Positions 13,950-17,191 of a stretch of DNA of 17,191 nt are shown here, in pieces. Under the pieces are notes generated by a model. It did not search any database and was not told where the DNA came from. It saw nothing but the letters and a program-made list of their open reading frames with translations. This DNA is from an uncultured Mollicutes bacterium (GTDB taxonomy: Bacteria; Bacillota_I; Bacilli_A; RFN20; CAG-826). A program made the position numbers and the translations under genes. The stretch is from assembly GCA_900549975.1 (NCBI GenBank), contig URQK01000028.1, positions 1 to 17,191 of the forward strand. Reading direction: 5' to 3'. The stretch's first letter is position 1, and every line of letters starts with the position of its first letter.

Positions 13950-15530
13950 ATGAAAAAAATATTTGGATATCTTTTATTAAGTGCTTCATTATTATCTTTA
14001 GGAGTAGTAAACAAAACTAATAAAGACTTTGAAGAAACTACATTATTAGATGATGATAACTATGTAACACTAAATCATGTGCGCAAAGCAAGTGAAAATA
14101 ATGGATTATCGTATTCTAAAATGTTTTCTCAAGTTGCTTATGATGAAGCAAGCGAAAGTTATTTCTTAAGATTTGCTACTGCAGTTAAAGGTGATATAAA
14201 CACTATTAATTATTCAAGAAAAGTCGAAGGAAAAGGTGACAAAGAAGTAAGTTCTAGTGTTGTTTATTATGGAATAAGCGCAAATGGAAGTACTTTATAT
14301 TATGATGAAGCAACACAAAATGCTTCTAGCGATGTATCATTAAAAGGCAATTATTATTGGACTTGCTATACAATTAAATTTAATAAAGGTAGCGAATTTA
14401 TTAATAAAAATATTAGTCTTACTTTAAAAGTAAATGATGTTGAAATTGCTAACAAGACTACATCAGTTACTGATAACTTTAACAAATTAACGATTGAAGC
14501 TGAATCTGACTATGTTGAAAGAATGACCGCTGATGGAAAAGCACTTAATACTGAAACATATAATGGTGTAACTTTCGTTAAAGATTTAATGGGAACAAAT
14601 TATGCTAATGCATACTTGAAATTCGCATTTATATCTTCAACTGCAGGAAAAGTCTCTTTAAGTGCTACATTACGTCAAGAATCATATGATCGTGAATTTA
14701 AAAAATATGTTAGCGTAGAAGTTAACGGAGTCGCCTATGAGCATAATAGAGAATGGCTACCAAAAGATCCAAATTCTACTAATGATACTCCACATAATCA
14801 ATTAGCTTTTATAGATTTAGATTTTGGAACAATCAACATCAATAAAGGTTATAATACGATTAAATTCATTTTAAATGGAGAATATAATGGTGCAGCAATA
14901 TCATTTCCTCAATGTCCAGACTTTGATAAAATAACACTCACCAGCGTTGCTAGCATGAAAGAATACACTCATAGATGTGAAAGCGTTTGCCCTATTTGCG
15001 GAAAATGTCAAAACCTTGATTGCAATGATGAAATTGTATGCAAAGAAAAATGTGACTGCACACTTTCTACCTTAGAAGCAGAATCTGATAGTGTAACTAT
15101 TACCCAAGCAGCTGAACCAAAATGGGGTGGAGTAACCAAAGGATTAAATAGTGAAACCAATACTGGATATATTAAAGTAGAAAATGAAAACGGTGGATCT
15201 AAATTTGCATTTAATTTTTCTTCAACAAATGAAACAGATGTAGTACTTTATGCTTATGTCACTCCAAAAAAATTTGAAGATTATGGATTAAACGAACAAT
15301 CTTATTTATTTGTAAATGATGAAAAAATTACTTATACAAGTGAAAAAGCCCCAAAAGATGAAACTTTAAAAGATAATGAATGGGCCACATACTTCGTAAA
15401 GATTGAAGTAGCTAAAATTCATTTAGTAGAAGGCAATAACACTATTACATTTGAAACAATTGGATGGCATGGATTAATGATGGACAAAATCGAATTACTT
15501 GGCCAAACAACAATTCAAGAAGTCAAATAA
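13950..15530 (+). CDS. Secreted protein with unknown N-domain, CBM-like domains and 8-Cys module
   Basis: A 526-residue protein. ATG 13950 is chosen over the GTG at 13941 because AGGTGA (13939-13944) then sits 5 bases upstream and the signal peptide begins properly (MKKIFGYLLLSASLLSLGVV). No lipobox or sortase motif is seen. Residues about 25-178 form a beta-rich domain I do not recognise (YFLRFATAVKGDINTINYSR, YYGISANGSTLYY). Then come a type A CBM-like domain (about 180-338, IEAESDYVER to FPQCPDFDKITL), an 8-Cys module (341-370) and a type B CBM-like domain (371-526, ending GLMMDKIEL). The last three modules repeat, in order, the final three of the GH3 protein upstream, so the two genes share a duplicated C-terminal block. 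It is last in the operon, with a strong terminator after it. The likely role is an extracellular glycan-binding partner of the GH3; no catalytic site is visible. Confidence 0.85.
   Translation: MKKIFGYLLLSASLLSLGVVNKTNKDFEETTLLDDDNYVTLNHVRKASENNGLSYSKMFSQVAYDEASESYFLRFATAVKGDINTINYSRKVEGKGDKEVSSSVVYYGISANGSTLYYDEATQNASSDVSLKGNYYWTCYTIKFNKGSEFINKNISLTLKVNDVEIANKTTSVTDNFNKLTIEAESDYVERMTADGKALNTETYNGVTFVKDLMGTNYANAYLKFAFISSTAGKVSLSATLRQESYDREFKKYVSVEVNGVAYEHNREWLPKDPNSTNDTPHNQLAFIDLDFGTININKGYNTIKFILNGEYNGAAISFPQCPDFDKITLTSVASMKEYTHRCESVCPICGKCQNLDCNDEIVCKEKCDCTLSTLEAESDSVTITQAAEPKWGGVTKGLNSETNTGYIKVENENGGSKFAFNFSSTNETDVVLYAYVTPKKFEDYGLNEQSYLFVNDEKITYTSEKAPKDETLKDNEWATYFVKIEVAKIHLVEGNNTITFETIGWHGLMMDKIELLGQTTIQEVK
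14970..15059 (+). repeat. Fifth copy of the 8-Cys module
   Basis: Residues 341-370 of the secreted protein fit the same HxC-x3-CPxCGxC-x4-C-x5-C-x2-KC-x-C pattern. By my count 20 of 30 residues are identical to module 4 of the GH3 protein. It again separates a type A from a type B CBM-like domain. Confidence 0.85.
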
Positions 15531-15541
15531 TTAATCCTATT

Positions 15542-15580
15542 AGCACTAGCGCTACATGATGCTAGTGCTTTTTTATGTTT
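15542..15580 (+). terminator. Strong intrinsic terminator closing the GH3/CBM operon
   Basis: AGCACTAGC (15542-15550) pairs perfectly with GCTAGTGCT (15561-15569) over a 10-nt loop, followed by TTTTTT and more T-rich sequence. It starts 11 bases after the last stop codon and isolates pyrG from the operon. Confidence 0.93.
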
Positions 15581-15590
15581 TTTTGACAAC

Positions 15591-15625
15591 TTACACTTAA
15601 TATTTACTGAAAAATATAGTATAGT
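15591..15625 (+). promoter_or_regulatory. Candidate pyrG promoter
   Basis: Two overlapping -10-like TATAGT boxes (15615-15620 and 15620-15625) have weak -35 partners: TTACAC (15591-15596, 18 bp) or TTAATA (15597-15602, 17 bp). A perfect TTGACA at 15583 is too far upstream for either. The leader is under 35 nt and contains no hairpin, so the CTP-sensed attenuator known for Bacillus subtilis pyrG is not evident. Confidence 0.4.
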
Positions 15626-15653
15626 AATATCGTTGTTTTTAAGGAGAATACCA

Positions 15654-17191
15654 ATGAAAAAGAAAATGAAATTTATATTTGTCACTGGCGGAGTTGTTTC
15701 TAGTTTAGGCAAAGGAATAAGTGCTGCGAGTATTGGAAGATTATTAAAAAGAAGAGGATTACATATCTTCTCTATGAAGCTAGATCCTTATTTAAATATT
15801 GATCCAGGAACCATGTCTCCTTATCAACATGGTGAAGTTTTCGTTACTAAGGATGGCGCAGAAACTGATTTAGACTTAGGTCACTATGAAAGAATTATTA
15901 ACACTTCTTTAACTAAAGAAAGTAGCGTTACTAGCGGAAAAGTGTACATGGCTGTTTTAGATAAAGAAAGAAATGGAGAATTCTTAGGTGCCACAATCCA
16001 AATTATTCCACATATCACTAATGAGATTAAGAAAAGAATGTATGATGCTTTTAATGCTAAAAGTGATACAGATGTATGTATCGTAGAAATTGGGGGCACT
16101 GTAGGTGATATTGAGTCTCTTCCATTCTTAGAAGCCATTAGACAAGTAAGAAGAGAATTAGGATATGATAATACCTTCTTTATGCATACCACTTTAGTTC
16201 CTTTCTTAAAATCAAGTGGAGAAATTAAAACAAAGCCAACACAACATAGTGTAAAAGAATTAACAGCTTTAGGAATTCAACCTGATGCTTTACTTCTTCG
16301 TTCTGAAGTTGATATTGATAAAAATAGTAAAAAGAAAGTTGCATTATTTTGCAACGTTAGTGATGAATCCGTTATCAGTGTTAAAAACGTTGATATTATC
16401 TATGAAGTAGCGTTAAATCTTAAAAAGCAACATTTAGATGACTTAATTGTTAACCATTTACGTTTAGAATGTAAACCTGAAGCAGATATGGCCGATTGGA
16501 TTGCTTTAATTAAAAGAATTAAAAGCATTAAAAAAGAAGTTACTGTCGCGTTAGTGGGTAAATACGTACAACTTCATGATGCTTACTTATCAGTATATGA
16601 ATCGCTTAAATATGCTGGATATGTTTTTAATACTAAAGTTAATATTAAATGGGTTGATAGTGAAAAACTAGAAAGTGAAAATCCCGAAGAAGTGTTTAAA
16701 GATGTTAAAGGTATATTAGTCCCTGGTGGCTTTGGCACAAGAGGTACAGAAGGTAAGAAAACAGCTATAAACTATGCTAGAACACATAATGTACCATTCT
16801 TAGGATTATGTTTAGGCATGCAATTAGCTTTAATTGAATTTGCGCAAAACGTTTTAAAATTAAAAGATGCTAATTCAACAGAATTTAATCCTGATACCAC
16901 TAATAAAATTATTGATTATTTACCAGATCAATATAAAGGAATTAAATTAGGTGGAACAATGCGCTTAGGCGAATATGATTGTAAAGTATTGCCTAATACG
17001 CTTGCTTACTCTTTGTATCAAAAATCGCTTATTAGAGAAAGACATCGTCATAGATATGAATTCAATAACAAATATAAATCTTTATTTGAAAAAAATGGTG
17101 TTGTATTTAGTGGTATCAATCCTCAAACAAAACTTTGTGAAATTATTGAATTAAAGGATCATCCTTTCTTTATTGCTTGTCAATTCCATCC
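15654..17191 (+). CDS. pyrG: CTP synthase (3' end cut by window edge)
   Basis: 512 codons of CTP synthase, which aminates UTP to CTP using glutamine and ATP, the last step of de novo pyrimidine nucleotide synthesis. AAGGAG (15641-15646) lies 7 bases before the ATG. The N-terminal synthetase domain shows FVTGGVVSSLGKGISAASIG (P-loop), LDPYLNIDPGTMSPYQHGEV and VEIGGTVGDIESLPFLEA. After a linker, the class I glutamine amidotransferase domain begins near VALVGKYVQLHDAY. It shows the oxyanion segment LVPGGFGTRG and the nucleophilic cysteine in LGLCLGMQLAL. The sequence ends within the final FHP motif that carries the catalytic histidine, so only about 20 residues of a usual ~530 are missing. No disruption is seen. 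It is a separate transcription unit behind the operon terminator and appears to be ordinary cytoplasmic housekeeping. Confidence 0.98.
   Translation, partial: MKKKMKFIFVTGGVVSSLGKGISAASIGRLLKRRGLHIFSMKLDPYLNIDPGTMSPYQHGEVFVTKDGAETDLDLGHYERIINTSLTKESSVTSGKVYMAVLDKERNGEFLGATIQIIPHITNEIKKRMYDAFNAKSDTDVCIVEIGGTVGDIESLPFLEAIRQVRRELGYDNTFFMHTTLVPFLKSSGEIKTKPTQHSVKELTALGIQPDALLLRSEVDIDKNSKKKVALFCNVSDESVISVKNVDIIYEVALNLKKQHLDDLIVNHLRLECKPEADMADWIALIKRIKSIKKEVTVALVGKYVQLHDAYLSVYESLKYAGYVFNTKVNIKWVDSEKLESENPEEVFKDVKGILVPGGFGTRGTEGKKTAINYARTHNVPFLGLCLGMQLALIEFAQNVLKLKDANSTEFNPDTTNKIIDYLPDQYKGIKLGGTMRLGEYDCKVLPNTLAYSLYQKSLIRERHRHRYEFNNKYKSLFEKNGVVFSGINPQTKLCEIIELKDHPFFIACQFH

Noticed and set aside
1355..15530. 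UGA might be read as tryptophan, since none of the eight visible stop codons is TGA.
   Set aside because: The tryptophans I read in these proteins, for instance throughout the GH3 protein, are TGG, and none of the gene frames contains an internal TGA. The absence of TGA stops in eight genes can be chance.

Overview
The window is AT-rich DNA using the standard code: all tryptophans I read are TGG, and the eight visible stop codons are five TAA and three TAG. It most likely comes from a low-GC Gram-positive of the Bacillota, in the Bacilli/Erysipelotrichia or an uncultured gut relative. That placement is inference. It rests on the base composition, Shine-Dalgarno-led genes, a CIRCE/HrcA operator, an AgrC/ComD-type kinase with a LytTR regulator, and large surface carbohydrate-active proteins.

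Left part (1-5500). A minus-strand gene runs off the left edge: a winged-helix / phosphocholine cytidylyltransferase / choline-kinase fusion. Diverging from it is a YtcJ-type amidohydrolase (1355-2920). A bidirectional hairpin terminator separates that from htpG (3048-4973, minus), whose promoter is overlapped by a 27-bp CIRCE. A solitary RelB/DinJ-type antitoxin (5134-5409, minus) follows, with its own terminator, promoter and palindromic operator but no toxin partner.

Central part (5699-15530), the most unusual section. A plus-strand block encodes a LytTR response regulator and a GHKL histidine kinase, translationally coupled. Next is a 1977-residue multi-spanning membrane protein carrying a reverse-order GH3 glycosidase plus four cysteine-rich modules alternating with carbohydrate-binding-like domains. 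A 39-codon ORF comes next, then a secreted 526-residue protein built from the same modules. A perfect 12-bp direct repeat with 21-bp period sits just before the GH3 gene, the spacing expected for LytTR binding. My reading is that the two-component system switches on a surface glycan-binding and hydrolysing apparatus. The 39-aa product ends in a double-glycine-leader-like motif, so it could be a peptide signal for this ComD/AgrC-like kinase. That is a hypothesis.

Right part (15531-17191). A strong intrinsic terminator closes the block. It is followed by pyrG (CTP synthase), which is cut by the right edge just before the end of its glutaminase domain.

No RNA genes, insertion sequences or CRISPR arrays were recognised. 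No gene-free stretch exceeds about 300 bp; the longest, 5410-5698, holds the promoters and hairpins listed below.
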